From CAYQQK01 sp964420065 (lineage in GTDB: Bacteria > Bacillota > Dethiobacteria > DTU022): a stretch of DNA of 64,000 nucleotides. The notes under the pieces are model-generated. The model saw only the letters and a program-made list of their open reading frames with translations, did no database searches and was not told where the DNA came from. A program made the position numbers and the translations under genes. The stretch is taken from assembly GCA_964420065.1 (NCBI GenBank), contig CAYQQK010000007.1, positions 1-64,000 on the forward strand, given 5' to 3'. Below are positions 10,001 through 19,130 of the stretch, piece by piece (the first letter of the stretch is position 1; each line of letters opens with the position of its first letter).

Positions 10001-10877
10001 AAGCGATGTTTTTTATGCGGCGGCGGCCGGAGGAGAATGCCCGGAAAAATTGTACGCAGAACAGTTGTTGCGCCTGCGCCTGGCCGGGCGGATTCCGGCC
10101 GGTGCTTTCAGCGAAGCGATCCGGGCACGGCACCGGCGTATCATCGCCGGCTGGCGATCGCTTTTAAAAAAAGTGCAAAACTGTGCCGGCGGCGACGGGC
10201 CGCCCCGCCTCCTCCGCTACCGGCTGGGGCGTTCCGTCCGTCCCGTCCCGGCCGTGCGTGTTCTCGATCCGCTGCGCCTGGAAGTGGCCCCGGGCGAGTC
10301 GGAAAACCGGGACCGGAGCATCGTTCCGCTGATTTTAAACGGGCTTACCGAAGGGCTACTGAACGAAAACGGTGATGTCACCGCGGTCGTGATTCGAGCC
10401 CGGAAACCGCCCCGGAGCGATCACACAGAAACATGGGCCGGACAGTTTCGTTACCTGTTGCGGGGCGCGGTTACCCTGGCCGCCCTGAGTGCTGCGAACG
10501 TTGCCCGGGACGGAGCCCGGCAAATCGCGGTTCTTTACTCTGACGGTGATCATACCGGCGGATTGCGGCTCCGGTTGCGCCCGCAACAACCGGAGCAGGC
10601 TCGCCATTGGCTGACCGCGATTGCGGAAGAGTTGCTGGCCGGCCCGCATGCTTACCTGCTCCCCTGCGAGGCCGTTTTCACCGCATATGATTCCGGTGCC
10701 GATCTGTGCGCTGAAATCGAAAAAATGGCCGGCGACGAATGGGTTCGTTTCTCCAGTTTGTGGGGCCCGGTTTCTTCACCGCGCCTTTACGCTCCGCCGG
10801 CGGCGGCGGTCAAACAGATGGCCGAGCGGCGTTTTGGCCCGTTTTTGAGAGAAATCCTGAGCCGGGAGGTATTCTGA
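7020..10877 (+). CDS. recC: RecC subunit of exodeoxyribonuclease V
   Basis: About 1285 residues. The N-terminus (ITLIYSNQTERLLREL) matches the RecC start LxVYHSNRxxxL. A second RecC hallmark lies near residue 720: FLPMRAIPFRVVFLLGLGEG, then DALDLR and RDRYMFLETLL. RecC recognises Chi and holds RecB and RecD in the RecBCD helicase-nuclease that processes double-strand breaks. ATG 7020, behind GAGGGG, is preferred to an in-frame ATG at 6981 because it gives the family N-terminus. It is the first gene of recC-recB-recD; its stop overlaps the recB start by one base (TGATG). RecBCD is uncommon in Firmicutes, which mostly use AddAB. Confidence 0.9.
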   Translation: MITLIYSNQTERLLRELARDIREWRENGAHPLEPVELVVPNRNMETWLTLGLAQSAGVAANLRFNWLNRFIGDLVARVRPGEMKLVDLDTAEAAVLAVLMDEVLLKTPALQPVHRYLYGTRTGTGEGTAVAGDLKCPAPCSGFDAYLTPDGVDLRRVQLAARLAFLFQEYTFSRPEMIATWRENGATKLPDGCAGLPFADPVLFDPSVEVIVTWQRALWRAVFGRDGVLARHPPREGGRWVTMDLLLHDSAFFQSLGRSKPPPVHLFGISYMARIFQHFLARLGEVMTLRLYSLNPCAEFWEDVETHREFYLRLDQEQNRRERRVWRGVGEGETVEDPFGLFAKDTTALHYWGRPGRENVRLLGELTDCDFTGAFEHPSAVTGGLLQRLQLDVLLREPERNVDREEGAAEPGAATAPTADETIQLVAAPSVRREVEWVADEIWKLMRDEGNEPPLRFSDVAIIVNSAGKELYLPVIETVFGSCCDLPCSISDLPGASGSRIIEAMNLLLKLPFGRFSRAEMLALLGHPAVAGGLEDLTPADLAVLAERLGIVHGADHGDHAGTYINEDVYNWDQGLRRLALGAFMTGEKSGDERILTTARGRWLVEEVSGSAAPATAHFGLMVRSLLADARFVRRQQMTLAGWASFYTAQVENYFHVAGGADERDRLQLLRALGRLEKMDLGQKVSGRIAAAIAGRAIDSLGGGRGQYLTEGVVVSTFLPMRAIPFRVVFLLGLGEGLFPASAQRDALDLRAVRRRAGDVDPAERDRYMFLETLLCTRERFYLSYVSRDEHTGEPLQPSAVVQELLHIIQLNYLGREGIRPLRAGPPVPLRRYDIASTRGETFFDEARVEARLAEIARARDAGRNGYGEEGEGWEDRDGRDRLGRRLMRFLNRINPEHRINLSAMLALPGEPPPTAAVDATARLTGAGRSGGTEGAKVIEAPRPLALPVLQRFLECPLQGWAAALLGLTAVEEDPADREEEDFEINPLTETVLLSDVFYAAAAGGECPEKLYAEQLLRLRLAGRIPAGAFSEAIRARHRRIIAGWRSLLKKVQNCAGGDGPPRLLRYRLGRSVRPVPAVRVLDPLRLEVAPGESENRDRSIVPLILNGLTEGLLNENGDVTAVVIRARKPPRSDHTETWAGQFRYLLRGAVTLAALSAANVARDGARQIAVLYSDGDHTGGLRLRLRPQQPEQARHWLTAIAEELLAGPHAYLLPCEAVFTAYDSGADLCAEIEKMAGDEWVRFSSLWGPVSSPRLYAPPAAAVKQMAERRFGPFLREILSREVF

Positions 10878-13800
10878 TGGGCACTACTTACTACCCCCGG
10901 CCGGAAATCCTGGCCGGGGCTACGCACCGGTCGGGGCACATGGTGATCGAGGCGTCGGCCGGTACCGGCAAAACTTTTACCCTCGAGCACCTCGTGCTCG
11001 ATCTGATCATCGGCAGGCAGGCCGGGATCGAGCAGATCCTTGTCGTTACTTTTACCGATGCGGCCACGCATGAATTGCGCGAGCGCATCCGAACCTTGAT
11101 CCGGGCTGTCTGCGATTCCGGTGTAGGGGAGCTGGAATCCGGTGCGGATAGCAGTCGCTACTGGGAGATCAACCGGGCTACCCGGGGCCGCTTGCGCGAA
11201 GCCCTGTTTCGTTTTGATGGGGCCGCGATCGCGACGATTCACGGTTTTTGTCAGCGCATTCTGTCCGAACAGGCGTTTCTTGGGGGGCGATTGTTCCGGC
11301 AAGAACATGCGCATGGTCGGGAAATGTTCGGGCAGGCTTTTCGGGAGGAGGTCCGCCGGACCCTGGGTCAAGAAAACCCGGCCGGAGCCGCTCTACGGCG
11401 CTGGATCGATCAGGAACGTTCCCTGCAAAAAGTTCAGGATTTGCTTTACCGCTGCCATCGGGAGGGCTGCCCGGAACGTTGCCCGGTGACCCCGCAGTGC
11501 GACCCGGAGGGGTTTCTTGATGCCATGGGCAGGCTACCCCGTCTGGAAGCATTGTTGCACGCAGCAGAAGATTACTTCGCGGATCGCCATTCCAGGCGGG
11601 GTTATCAAAAGCTGTTTCGCGGCCTGTTTGCTCTTGCCGGCATGATCGAGTCCGGTCCGGCTCTCTTTGAAACGGTGCCGCCGTTCCTGGAATGGGTGGT
11701 CGAAGATTGCGGGATCAACTCGGTTCAACAAACCCGGTTGAACCACGTTCATTGTGCCGCGGCGAGCGCCGGGGCGCCGCCGGAATTCAAGGCACTGGCT
11801 GCCTGCCTCGATCGAATGATCTTGCGGGCGGTTTCCGAGCCTGCTTGTTTTATCCACCGGTTGCTGCCGCGTGTGCAGGCGCGCCTCGACCTGCGCAAAC
11901 GTGCTCTTGGTTTGATTGATTACGATGACATGCTCCTCGGGGTTCGGGAAGCGTTGGCGGGCGAAAATGCCCCGGTCCTGCTTGATGTGCTCAGGAGACG
12001 CTGGAAGTATGCCCTGGTTGATGAATTTCAGGATACAGATCCGGTTCAGTGGGAAATTTTCAGGCGGATTTTTGTCGACGGTGCAGGGGAACAGCGCCTT
12101 TTCATTATCGGTGACCCCAAACAGGCCATTTACGGCTTTCGAGGCGCAGATGTTCATACCTACCGCACGGCCCGGGATCACCTGCTGACGAAACAGGGGA
12201 CCGTCCGGTTGCCGCTGATCAAAAACTACCGATCCACCCCGGCGCTGATCCAAGCGGTGAACGCAATTCTGACCGCAGCGGACGGCACCGGATCCGGTTT
12301 CTTTGACGGTCCCAACCGTTACGATCTACCGGTGCAGTGTGGTGACACCACCCGGGGCGCCATCGAAAACGGGAAAGCGGCGGTCCCGGTGCATCTGGTC
12401 CATCTTTACGGTGTCGGGGCCCCCTTGAAGGCCGCTCTGCTCAGGCGGGGTCTGGCCAACTTTATTGCCCAGGAAATACAACGCTTGACGGATCCGCAAA
12501 CCGGTCTGGCCACGATGCGGCGCGGGGGGGCGCCCGTGCCGGTCAAGCACAGCGATATTTATATTCTCACCCGTTCCGGCTGGGAAGGTCGCCGGATCGG
12601 TGCGGTCCTGCGCCGTTACGGCATTCCCCATGCCTTCTACAAATTGGACGGTCTTTTTGCCACCGACGAAGCCCGGGATATCCACCGTTTGCTCCTGGCG
12701 ATCGACGCGCCGCAGGATCCTTCATTACGGATGGCGGCCTGGTTGACCCCCTTCTTTGGGGTGCCGCTGGAGGATCTGCCGCGTTGGCAGGATGCCGCTG
12801 CGCACCATCCGTTACCGGCGCGGTTGCTGCGTTGGAACCGGCTTGCCGCCGCCCGGGAGTGGGCCCGTCTCTTTGATGATATCCTGAACACATCCGGCCT
12901 GATCCGGCGTCTTATTTTCGCCGGCGGCGAGCGCGAGCTGACCAACTATATTCACCTGTTTGAGCTGCTCCTGGCCGAAGTGTATACCCACCCGATTTCG
13001 GTGACTGAATTGGCCCGTGGGCTCAAAGCACGCATCGACGGCCGGGATATGCCCGAGGGGCGTGAGGGGGACCTGCAACGGCTGGAGACGGAAAAGGATG
13101 CGGTGCAAATTTTAACCATGCACAAGGCCAAGGGTCTTGAGGCGGAAGTGGTTTTTGTTGGGGGAGGGTTCAGCAACCCGCCCGGCGATCCCCTCCAGGT
13201 TAACATTTACCACCGCAACCGCCGGCGCTGCCTGCACCTCGGCCGGGCCGGCGGGGAGATCGCTGCGGCGATCGAGGCGGAAACACGCCAGGAAAACCAG
13301 CGCCTGGCCTATGTGGCTCTGACCCGGGCCGGCGCGCGGCTTTACCTGCCTTATTTTGGCCCGGCCCCCGCCGGTTGCAACGCGGATGATAAAAGTTTCG
13401 TTTTTTGTAAACTCGGGGACTTTTACCGGCCCTTGCAAAAACAGCTTGATCGTTTGTGCGATCAGGGGCGGCTCGGTGTCGGGCAGCTTTTTATGCGGCG
13501 CGAAGCACCGTGCCGGGTACGTTTCCCGCATGAACGCAGTGTCCCGTCCGGTCCGGAAGATTGGCTGGGAAAATACCTGCCCTGGGAACCTCCGACCAAA
13601 ACGGCCGAAGCCGTAAAGATTAAAACACGGCGCCGGGGGGTGATCCTGACCAGTTATACCCGGATCAAACAGGGGCGGGGCTGGCAGCCTTTCGACTCCG
13701 GCGAAGACGGGGGAGGTGACCGGCGCAATGAAGAGGTGGCCGGTGAGGTTTCGGACGCTCTTGTCCTTCCGGACCCGGGTTCAATTGAACCGGCCGCCCC

Positions 13801-14632
13801 GGAAAATTTCCCCGGGTTGCCCGGCGGCCGGGAAAACGGTATATTTTTACATGCTCTCCTCGAGGAAATCACGGCCGCGGAAATAGCGGGACAAAGTTTT
13901 GCTGAATGGTCGGCGCAGGCGGCATTGCGGGCGCGGGCCGCAGCCATCGCCAGGCGGCACGGGTTTCCTGAAATCTGTCTGCCGGTTGCCCTGAAGCTGG
14001 TTTACCGTGCCTTCCGGACGCCGCTTCGGGTGCAAAACCGGGAAGGTGGTTTCACCCTCGATCTGCCGGAGGGGATCGCCTCCGGCGAGCACCTGCGGGC
14101 CGAGATGCCCTTCGTTTTCCCCATTCCGGAATATTTTCATCCGCTCCTGGGTGAAGGGAAAAAGGAGTCCGGGCCGGGCATCAATCCGGATCGTTTTCCC
14201 TTTCAGGCCCGGCGCGGCTACATCCGGGGTTTAATCGATCTTGTTTTTGAACATCGCCAGCAAATATATTTGCTCGATTGGAAAAGTGACAGTCTGGCTT
14301 CTTTCGAGGCGGACCGGGTCCGGGAGCACGTTGAAGCCAATTACCGTCTCCAGGTGCAGTTTTACCTGCTGGCCGTGGTTCGCCTGCTCGGCCTCGGGTC
14401 AAGAGAAGAATATGACTTGCGTTTCGGTGGGGTGCTCTACTTTTTTTTGCGGGGCCTCACCGGGGAAGCCGGGCGGCCGGCCACGGGTGTCTGGTTCTCA
14501 CGCCCGCCCTGGGAACGGGTGGTTTTTCTGGAACAGGAATTGCTCAAACGTCAGGAATGGGGTGGCGCGGTAATTGCCGCTACGGAAGAGACGGCGCCGG
14601 AAGGAGGGCGGGCGCGGTGCAGGCAAATTTGA
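10877..14632 (+). CDS. recB: RecB subunit of exodeoxyribonuclease V (helicase-nuclease)
   Basis: About 1251 residues, ATG at 10877 behind GGGAGG. The UvrD-type helicase motifs appear in order: IEASAGTGKTFTLEHL (motif I, about residue 22), DEFQDTDPVQW (II), IGDPKQAIYGFRGAD (III), NYRST (IV), TMHKAKGLEAEVVFV (V), and RLAYVALTRA (VI). The C-terminal RecB nuclease domain has the metal-binding set GLIDLVFEH then YLLDWKSD, followed by YRLQVQFYLLA. Both helicase and nuclease centres therefore look intact. It acts with RecC and RecD in DNA end resection for recombination. The end of the gene overlaps recD. Confidence 0.95.
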   Translation: MGTTYYPRPEILAGATHRSGHMVIEASAGTGKTFTLEHLVLDLIIGRQAGIEQILVVTFTDAATHELRERIRTLIRAVCDSGVGELESGADSSRYWEINRATRGRLREALFRFDGAAIATIHGFCQRILSEQAFLGGRLFRQEHAHGREMFGQAFREEVRRTLGQENPAGAALRRWIDQERSLQKVQDLLYRCHREGCPERCPVTPQCDPEGFLDAMGRLPRLEALLHAAEDYFADRHSRRGYQKLFRGLFALAGMIESGPALFETVPPFLEWVVEDCGINSVQQTRLNHVHCAAASAGAPPEFKALAACLDRMILRAVSEPACFIHRLLPRVQARLDLRKRALGLIDYDDMLLGVREALAGENAPVLLDVLRRRWKYALVDEFQDTDPVQWEIFRRIFVDGAGEQRLFIIGDPKQAIYGFRGADVHTYRTARDHLLTKQGTVRLPLIKNYRSTPALIQAVNAILTAADGTGSGFFDGPNRYDLPVQCGDTTRGAIENGKAAVPVHLVHLYGVGAPLKAALLRRGLANFIAQEIQRLTDPQTGLATMRRGGAPVPVKHSDIYILTRSGWEGRRIGAVLRRYGIPHAFYKLDGLFATDEARDIHRLLLAIDAPQDPSLRMAAWLTPFFGVPLEDLPRWQDAAAHHPLPARLLRWNRLAAAREWARLFDDILNTSGLIRRLIFAGGERELTNYIHLFELLLAEVYTHPISVTELARGLKARIDGRDMPEGREGDLQRLETEKDAVQILTMHKAKGLEAEVVFVGGGFSNPPGDPLQVNIYHRNRRRCLHLGRAGGEIAAAIEAETRQENQRLAYVALTRAGARLYLPYFGPAPAGCNADDKSFVFCKLGDFYRPLQKQLDRLCDQGRLGVGQLFMRREAPCRVRFPHERSVPSGPEDWLGKYLPWEPPTKTAEAVKIKTRRRGVILTSYTRIKQGRGWQPFDSGEDGGGDRRNEEVAGEVSDALVLPDPGSIEPAAPENFPGLPGGRENGIFLHALLEEITAAEIAGQSFAEWSAQAALRARAAAIARRHGFPEICLPVALKLVYRAFRTPLRVQNREGGFTLDLPEGIASGEHLRAEMPFVFPIPEYFHPLLGEGKKESGPGINPDRFPFQARRGYIRGLIDLVFEHRQQIYLLDWKSDSLASFEADRVREHVEANYRLQVQFYLLAVVRLLGLGSREEYDLRFGGVLYFFLRGLTGEAGRPATGVWFSRPPWERVVFLEQELLKRQEWGGAVIAATEETAPEGGRARCRQI

Positions 14633-16650
14633 ACTGGAACCCGCTTGGCTGCGGTTCCTTGCACGACAATGAACCCGATTATCCGGGTGACCTGGTTCCC
14701 CGTTTGAAACCGTTCGATCTAGATCGCGGCGATCTCTACCTGGCCTGGGAGCTGACCCGCCTCGCCGGCACGGCCCTGAAACCGGCGCAGGTCCGGGCGG
14801 TAATTTTGCTGGTACTGGTGCTTCGCCTGCTGGCCGCCGAGGGAAGCACACGCCTGCCGCTTGTCCCCGGCGGAGTGCTTGCAGAGATCCTTGCCGCATT
14901 TCCGATCACCGTGGAGGAAAGGGCCGCGATAGAAGAGCTGTTCACAGCGCTCCGGCAGGGAGCCGGACCGGCCGATCTGTTCGGCGGGCCGGAAGATTAC
15001 CGACCATTGATCATCGATCAAGGTTATCTCTATATCCAAAAACTGCATGTTTTGGAGGCCCGTGTTGGTCGGGCGCTGCAGGCACGTATTGCCGATGACG
15101 CAGCGGATGGGCAATCGGAGCAGGACTTTGAAGGGGCTTTGCAAGAGGTGTGCGATAATCCGCCCGAAAGTGAAGCGGGGCGCTTTGAACTGGATCCCGA
15201 ACAAATTGAAGCGGTCCGAACGGCATTGTGCGGTCGGATTGCCATTGTCAGCGGGCAGCCGGGGAGCGGTAAAACATCCATTGTCGCCGCCCTGCTCCGG
15301 GTGTTGGCCCGGGTGGGACGCCCGCCGCTGGAAGCGATCGCGCTTACGGCGCCGACCGGAAAAGCCGCCGACCGGATGCGCCGGGCTATCACCGGGCATC
15401 TGGACGCCATCCCCGTTCTCGCCCCGGCCGACCGCCGGCTGGCCGAAGCCGGCCCGCCGGCCTTGACCCTGCATCGTTTGCTGGACTATTCGCCCGGCCG
15501 GGACTGTTTTTGTTATGATCAGGACAACCCGCTTTCGGAGCAACTGATTATCGTCGACGAAAGTTCGATGCTCGACCTGGCGATGACCGATCACCTGCTG
15601 CGCGCCCTGCAACCGGCCGCACGGGTAATTTTTTTGGGCGATGCCGATCAGTTGCCCCCGATCGGAACCGGTGCGGTTTTGAGGGATCTGTGCCGTTCAG
15701 AAGCGGCCGCCCGGCGCAGCCGGGCGGTGGTGTTGCAAAAGAGCTATCGCGCCCGGAAGGAGGATCCCGGCGGCAAGATGATCCTCGACGCCGCTACGGC
15801 GATCAATGCCGGCCGGATGCCGCTTGGCACCGCTGACGGTTGCGCGCCGCCGTGTCGGAAAGCCGGTTCGCTGCGGTTTACCGGGGTCGAGCATCTTGAG
15901 GTGGATGCACCGGCGGAGCTGGCGGCATTTCTAGTGCGGTGGCACGAATTCTTCCACCACGCCCTCCCCGGGCTAGGCGCGTGCCTGCACCGTGAATATT
16001 TTTCGGGTCCGGAAGGTTTTGATGCTGAAACCAGCGCCGCCCTGCGGATTGTCATGGAACATTACGAGAAGTTTCGCCTCCTCTGTGTGACCCGGGTTAG
16101 CGCCGGCGGAACCGGATCGGAAGCCGTCAACGCCTGGTTTCGCCGTTACCGGCGTGAAGAAACGAAAGCTGCGAGCCGGACCGCCGCCCCGAATTTCTTA
16201 TTTCCGGTCGGTGAGCCGGTCTTGGTCACGCAAAATGATTACCGGCTTCGCCTTTTCAACGGCGACTCGGGCCTGGTGCTGACGGTGAGGGCGTCAACTG
16301 AAACCGGGCCCGGAGACGCGGTTTCCATGGCTGTATTTGCCCGGGGCGGCGGCTATGTCGCCTATTCCCCGGAGGCGCTGCGCGGTAAATTGGAGCCGGC
16401 CTGGGCGACGACCGTGCACAAAGCGCAGGGTTCGGAATATGATCATGTGGCCATATTATTACCCGGGGTACCGGTGCGGCCGTTAACGCGCGAGTTGCTT
16501 TACACGGCCGTCACCCGCGCCAGGAAGTCGGTTGTTTTTGTCGGCACGTACGGGATGATCAGGGCTGGCATAAAGGCGAAAACGGAACGCTTTTCCGGCC
16601 TGGCCGGCATGCTCTGCCAGGCTGGCTGCGCCGGTGAAAAAAAACCTTGA
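14617..16650 (+). CDS. recD: RecD subunit of exodeoxyribonuclease V (5'-3' helicase)
   Basis: About 677 residues. The GTG start at 14617 lies behind AAGGAGGG and overlaps recB by 16 bases. Superfamily 1B motifs are clear: GQPGSGKTS (Walker A, about residue 212), DESSMLD (Walker B), GDADQLPPIGTGAVLRDL, TTVHKAQGSEYDHV and ELLYTAVTRARKSVVFVG. RecD is the fast 5'-3' motor of RecBCD and modulates its nuclease activity. The N-terminal 200 residues are the usual divergent RecD region contacting RecC. The length suits RecD of RecBCD, not the shorter stand-alone RecD2. It is the last gene of the operon; the next promoter overlaps its stop codon. Confidence 0.93.
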   Translation: MQANLNWNPLGCGSLHDNEPDYPGDLVPRLKPFDLDRGDLYLAWELTRLAGTALKPAQVRAVILLVLVLRLLAAEGSTRLPLVPGGVLAEILAAFPITVEERAAIEELFTALRQGAGPADLFGGPEDYRPLIIDQGYLYIQKLHVLEARVGRALQARIADDAADGQSEQDFEGALQEVCDNPPESEAGRFELDPEQIEAVRTALCGRIAIVSGQPGSGKTSIVAALLRVLARVGRPPLEAIALTAPTGKAADRMRRAITGHLDAIPVLAPADRRLAEAGPPALTLHRLLDYSPGRDCFCYDQDNPLSEQLIIVDESSMLDLAMTDHLLRALQPAARVIFLGDADQLPPIGTGAVLRDLCRSEAAARRSRAVVLQKSYRARKEDPGGKMILDAATAINAGRMPLGTADGCAPPCRKAGSLRFTGVEHLEVDAPAELAAFLVRWHEFFHHALPGLGACLHREYFSGPEGFDAETSAALRIVMEHYEKFRLLCVTRVSAGGTGSEAVNAWFRRYRREETKAASRTAAPNFLFPVGEPVLVTQNDYRLRLFNGDSGLVLTVRASTETGPGDAVSMAVFARGGGYVAYSPEALRGKLEPAWATTVHKAQGSEYDHVAILLPGVPVRPLTRELLYTAVTRARKSVVFVGTYGMIRAGIKAKTERFSGLAGMLCQAGCAGEKKP

Positions 16651-16674
16651 CAAACGCTTTTTTTGGTTTATAAA
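16647..16674 (+). promoter_or_regulatory. Sigma-A-type promoter for the ATP-grasp/kamA operon
   Basis: TTGACA (16647-16652) and TATAAA (16669-16674) are separated by 16 bases. The -35 box overlaps the recD stop. The next gene starts about 100 bases downstream. Confidence 0.65.
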
Positions 16675-16779
16675 TAGAGAATAAACAGGTTGTAAAAAAC
16701 AAAGCCAAAGCGTAACCATACCCAAGGCGACACCCGGGAGTTGCGGGCGAGGGGCCTGGAAAAATGAGGCGATCACTGG

Positions 16780-17877
16780 ATGAGAGTGGCCCTGCTGTAC
16801 AGCTCCAAAATAGGCATGAAAGCGGCTTTGTTGCGCCGTCGGGAGAAAGTTGCGGACGAAGACAGCGAACCCCCGCCCGACCTGCTGGCCGAGTGTGACA
16901 ACGACGCTACGATCGCGGCTGTCGGGCGGGTTCTTGAAGAACAACACCGGGTCTACTATATCGAATCCGATGAACGGGCCTATACCCGCTTGCGACGGCT
17001 TTGCCCGGATCTCGTCTTCAACATTTCCGAACGCCTTTTTGGACCAAACCGCGAATCACATATTCCTACCATCTGCGAAATTCTTGGGTTACCTTACACC
17101 GGTTCCGACCCCCTGACTTTGGGTATTTGCCTGGATAAATCCCGGGCCAAGGAAATTCTGAGCCATTACGGTATCCCCAACCCGTCGTTTACCGTGGTCG
17201 AGGACCCGGCCTACGTTCCGGCCCACTTTCCGTTGCCGGCTATCGTCAAGCCGCTTTACGAAGGATCGAGCAAGGGGATCACGAACGATTCCGTCGTTCG
17301 TTCGTGGGAAGCACTGCTTGACAAAACTGCAGCCACCATCCGGGCATACCGGCAACCGGTGATCATTGAACGGTTTTTTTCCGGAAGAGAATTTACAGCC
17401 GGTGTTCTGGGCAACTATCCGGATTATGAGATCCTGCCGGTTGTCGAAATTGACTACAGCGGGCTTCCGACCGGGGTTGAGCCGGTCTACTCCTACGAGG
17501 CGAAATGGATCTGGGATACACCCGACCGGCCCCTTGAAATTTTCCGGTGCCCCGCAGTCGTAACGGACCGGCTTGAGAAAAAGATCCGTGAAGTCGTGCG
17601 TCGGACGTGCACCCTGCTGCGAATCAGGGACTGGTGCCGCGTCGATCTCCGGCTTGACCATGCCGGTGATCCGAATGTGCTCGAGGTCAATCCTTTACCG
17701 GGTATTTTACCCCGTCCGGAGGATAATTCCTGCCTTCCCAAGGCCGCCGCTGCGGCCGGTTATACCTACCGGGATCTCATCTGCCGGGTGGTGGACGAGG
17801 CGATGAAACGTTGTGGAGAACGACAGGCTGCAGAACGAACCTGGACCGCCATGCTTGTTACAGGCCGGGCAAAATGA
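16780..17877 (+). CDS. Ddl-like ATP-grasp ligase of unknown substrate
   Basis: 365 residues with the ATP-grasp fold of D-Ala-D-Ala ligases: the central nucleotide loop IVKPLYEGSSKGI (about residues 150-162), IERFFSGREFTAGVL, RVDLRLD and the metal-binding LEVNPLPG near residue 310. It differs from real Ddl. The N-terminal GGxSxEH signature is replaced by YSSKIGMKAALLRRREK, and the segment after NPLPG (ILPRPEDNS) lacks the usual GFT/MT substrate contact. It is therefore probably an amino-acid or peptide ligase of other specificity. It precedes a lysine 2,3-aminomutase by 101 bases with one promoter in front and one terminator behind, so beta-lysine is a candidate substrate (inference). The start ATG 16780 has only a weak SD site. 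Confidence 0.75.
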   Translation: MRVALLYSSKIGMKAALLRRREKVADEDSEPPPDLLAECDNDATIAAVGRVLEEQHRVYYIESDERAYTRLRRLCPDLVFNISERLFGPNRESHIPTICEILGLPYTGSDPLTLGICLDKSRAKEILSHYGIPNPSFTVVEDPAYVPAHFPLPAIVKPLYEGSSKGITNDSVVRSWEALLDKTAATIRAYRQPVIIERFFSGREFTAGVLGNYPDYEILPVVEIDYSGLPTGVEPVYSYEAKWIWDTPDRPLEIFRCPAVVTDRLEKKIREVVRRTCTLLRIRDWCRVDLRLDHAGDPNVLEVNPLPGILPRPEDNSCLPKAAAAAGYTYRDLICRVVDEAMKRCGERQAAERTWTAMLVTGRAK

Positions 17878-17978
17878 GACGGAAGGGTCGTTGCCGCATC
17901 GCATCCAGTTTAACCGGTACCCGGGGTGGGGCCGATCCCTGAACCCAGTACTTTCTGGTCAAAAGGAGTAGGGAAGAA

Positions 17979-19094
17979 ATGGATGACTGGCAGAAGTTAC
18001 TGCGGGGTTGTCTGCGGAAACCCGAAGCAATTGCCTTGCGTTTCGGACTTGAAGTTGACGAGGTGCGTCGGATTACGGCTGTATTCAGGGCCGGTATTTC
18101 ACCGTACTACGCCGCTTTGATCAAAGCCAAGGACGATCCGATCTGGCGGCAGGTAGTGCCGGACCCGGCCGAGTTGCACGCATGTTCCGGCGAAGCCGAT
18201 CCTCTTTCTGAAGATGAGGATTCGCCGGTACCGGGTATCGTGCACCGTTATCCCGACCGGGTTTTATTCATGGTGTCGCACAGTTGTGCTTCCTATTGCC
18301 GGTTTTGCACCCGGAAAAGGAAAGTCGGCGATCCGTCGAAGGTGCATCTCCGCGACATTGAAGCGGGGATCGGTTACATCAAAAGTCATAAAGAAATACG
18401 CGATGTTTTGCTTTCGGGCGGTGATCCGCTCATGTTAAGCAACGCCAAAATTGAGCGAATTCTGATCAGCCTGCGTTCCATACCCCATGTTGAAATTATC
18501 CGGATTGGCACACGTATGCCCTGCTTTTTGCCGCACCGGATTACTGAAAAACTGGCCGCGATACTCAAAAAGTACCACCCGCTCTATGTAAACGTTCATT
18601 TCAACCATCCGGATGAAATCACGCCCGCTTCCGCCCGGGCGCTCAACCTGCTGGCCGATTCCGGCATCCCCCTCGGCAACCAGACCGTCCTGCTCAAGGG
18701 GGTCAACGATGATCCGCCGGTAATGCGCCGGCTCATGCAAAAACTGCTGACAGTCAGGGTGAAGCCGTATTATATTTACCAGGCCGATCACGTCGCCGGG
18801 ACGGAACATCTGCGCACGACCGTGGAGAAAGGGATCGCGATCATGGAAAATTTACGCGGCTGGACATCGGGCCTGGCTGTGCCGCATTACTGCATCGATG
18901 CGCCCGGGGGGGGCGGCAAGATTCCTCTTCTGCCGCAGTATGTCCAATCGATCGATCATGAAAAAGTGATTTTGCGCAATTATGCCGGAGATACTTTCAC
19001 CTATCCTCAGGTGCGCCGCCGCCCGGAACCGGCGTGGCGAAACCGACCCGGGGCCTGCATCATGACGGAGCAGCCGGCCCCCCGGCAGGCCTGA
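17979..19094 (+). CDS. kamA: Radical SAM lysine 2,3-aminomutase (KamA family)
   Basis: 371 residues, ATG behind AAAGGAGTAGGG. The radical SAM triad CASYCRFC gives Cys103, Cys107 and Cys110. The pyridoxal phosphate lysine lies in DAPGGGGK (Lys314). The two aspartates that bind the lysine side-chain amine in clostridial lysine 2,3-aminomutase are kept: Asp270 in QADHVAGTEH and Asp307 in CIDAPGGGGK. Glutamate 2,3-aminomutases carry Lys and Asn there, and EpmB lacks this arrangement, so L-lysine to beta-lysine is the likely reaction. The protein is slightly shorter than classic enzymes (about 416). No beta-lysine acetyltransferase (AblB) follows; the operon partner is the upstream ATP-grasp ligase. 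Confidence 0.88.
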   Translation: MDDWQKLLRGCLRKPEAIALRFGLEVDEVRRITAVFRAGISPYYAALIKAKDDPIWRQVVPDPAELHACSGEADPLSEDEDSPVPGIVHRYPDRVLFMVSHSCASYCRFCTRKRKVGDPSKVHLRDIEAGIGYIKSHKEIRDVLLSGGDPLMLSNAKIERILISLRSIPHVEIIRIGTRMPCFLPHRITEKLAAILKKYHPLYVNVHFNHPDEITPASARALNLLADSGIPLGNQTVLLKGVNDDPPVMRRLMQKLLTVRVKPYYIYQADHVAGTEHLRTTVEKGIAIMENLRGWTSGLAVPHYCIDAPGGGGKIPLLPQYVQSIDHEKVILRNYAGDTFTYPQVRRRPEPAWRNRPGACIMTEQPAPRQA

Positions 19095-19130
19095 AGGCGA
19101 GGGTTCCGCCTTTTAATTCCTGCAATCCGA

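Noticed and set aside
16780..17877. True D-alanine--D-alanine ligase
   Set aside because: The N-terminal Ddl signature and the substrate loop after the NPLPG motif are different; only the ATP-grasp core is shared.
17979..19094. Glutamate 2,3-aminomutase or EpmB as identity of the radical SAM protein
   Set aside because: Both lysine-binding aspartates are present; glutamate mutases carry Lys and Asn, and EpmB lacks the aspartate in this context.
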